From: Bacteroidales bacterium
GTDB taxonomy: Bacteria; Bacteroidota; Bacteroidia; Bacteroidales; Bacteroidaceae
DNA: 6,558 bases
NCBI GenBank assembly: GCA_004552155.1
Contig: SFPF01000066.1
Location: forward strand, 1 to 6,558
Direction: 5' to 3'
Under the pieces are notes generated by a model. It made no database searches and had not been told where the DNA came from. It worked only from the letters and a program-made list of their open reading frames with translations. Numbering within the stretch: the stretch's first letter is position 1; every line of letters begins with the position of its first letter. Both the position numbers and the translations under genes were made by a program. Below are positions 6,036 through 6,558 of this stretch, in pieces.

Positions 6036-6380
6036 TTACTTTACCTTCTGCACGATTGCCTTGAAAGCCTCGGGGTTGTTGACAGCGAGGTCGGCAAGCA
6101 CTTTGCGGTTGATTTCGATGCCGGCAGCGTGGAGTTTACCCATGAGCACGGAGTAAGAGAGACCTTCGATGCGGGCAGCGGCGTTGATACGCTGAATCCA
6201 AAGTGCGCGGAAGTTACGCTTTTTATTCTTACGGTCGCGATAAGCGTAAGTAAGACCTTTTTCCCAAGTATTCTTGGCAACGGTCCAAACGTTTTTGCGG
6301 GCACCATAGTAACCGCGAGTGAGTTTCAGAATTCTTTTACGCTTTGCACGCGAAGCGACGTGGTTTACTGATCTAGGCAT
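6036..6380 (-). CDS. rplT: 50S ribosomal protein L20
   Basis: L20 binds 23S rRNA early in large-subunit assembly. The 114-residue basic protein matches the family along its length: PRSVNHVASRAKRKRILKLT, RGYYGARKNVWTVAKN, YRDRKNKKRNFRALWIQRIN, AAARIEGLSYSVLMGKLHAA, then GIEINRKVLADLAVNNPEAF. The start at 6378-6380 gives the canonical MPRS N-terminus. It follows rpmI by 125 bases, the standard infC-rpmI-rplT order. The leader is A-rich with repeated CAAAAA just before the ATG and no Shine-Dalgarno sequence, as is common for Bacteroidetes ribosomal genes. In other phyla L20 represses its own operon; no recognisable L20 mRNA site was identified here. Confidence 0.97.
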   Translation of the reverse strand: MPRSVNHVASRAKRKRILKLTRGYYGARKNVWTVAKNTWEKGLTYAYRDRKNKKRNFRALWIQRINAAARIEGLSYSVLMGKLHAAGIEINRKVLADLAVNNPEAFKAIVQKVK

Positions 6381-6505
6381 TTTGTTTTTGTTTTTGGTTG
6401 TTAGCGTCGTTGTTGTTACTGCAACGAACTTAATGCGCTAAACATCCGGTTAAACTTTTTGTTGATGTGGTTTTAAGAGATGCTCTCGTGTTTAGATTGG
6501 AAAAC
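6381..6505 (-). other. rpmI-rplT intergenic leader
   Basis: A 125-base A/T-rich spacer holding no gene. A 6-base-pair stem (6407-6412 with 6422-6427, TCGTTG/CAACGA, 9-base loop) and an A-rich run before rplT are visible. No exact TAnnTTTG box was found on the minus strand. It could hold an L20 binding site or be plain spacer. Confidence 0.35.
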
Positions 6506-6558
6506 TTAACGGAGGCAGAGGAGTTCGCGTACCTGACGCTTGTTCGTGCCGTCTACGA
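6506..6558 (-). CDS. rpmI: 50S ribosomal protein L35, C-terminal end only
   Basis: The last 16 codons before TAA (6506-6508) read VDGTNKRQVRELLCLR. This matches the end of Bacteroidetes L35, where a VD.(S/T)N...V(R/K).(L/M)L pattern is usual. The rest of the roughly 65-residue protein lies beyond the window edge, two bases of an earlier codon being included. Its place directly upstream of rplT is the conserved infC-rpmI-rplT arrangement and is the strongest support, since the visible piece is short. Confidence 0.8.
   Translation of the reverse strand, partial: VDGTNKRQVRELLCLR

Overview
The window is mostly a Bacteroidales-type chromosome segment. All genes read on the minus strand. From right to left it holds the 3' end of rpmI (L35), rplT (L20), a strong intrinsic terminator, and the Na+-translocating NADH:quinone reductase operon nqrA-nqrB-nqrC-nqrD-nqrE-nqrF. 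Start sites lack Shine-Dalgarno sequences and have A/T-rich leaders. A TAnnTTTG-type -7 box lies just upstream of nqrA. These traits and the protein sequences point to a Bacteroidetes host, plausibly Prevotella-like; the genus is an inference.

Layout by position: 6506-6558 rpmI end; 6036-6380 rplT; 5839-6035 intergenic region with the rplT terminator and the probable nqrA promoter; 4459-5811 nqrA; 4291-4458 intergenic with an octamer-repeat element; 3127-4290 nqrB; 2954-3126 intergenic with a second copy of the same kind of element; 2243-2953 nqrC; 1577-2215 nqrD; 963-1540 nqrE, broken by a frameshifting deletion; 720-935 the first 72 codons of nqrF; about 17-718 a piece of an O-acetylhomoserine sulfhydrylase gene (metY-like).

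The nqr products form one inner-membrane complex. NqrF takes electrons from NADH through FAD and a 2Fe-2S centre. The NqrD/NqrE Fe-S site carries them across the membrane to the covalent FMNs on NqrC and NqrB. They then pass to riboflavin and quinone while Na+ is pumped outward. NqrA to NqrD are intact and carry their key residues. The NqrE and NqrF genes are damaged at the left end.

The left 720 bases do not belong with the rest. They are visibly more A/T-rich, use different codons and encode a sulfur-metabolism enzyme with a spirochaete/Firmicutes-like flavour. They join nqrF inside its 2Fe-2S motif, with no recognisable recombination machinery at the joint. A chimeric metagenome assembly is the simplest reading. 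The most interesting native signal is a pair of related intergenic elements made of 8-base tandem units (TARACRAG on one arm, CTYGTTTA on the other) around a spacer of 33-34 bases. They occupy the only two wide gaps inside the nqr operon. I know no named family for them.
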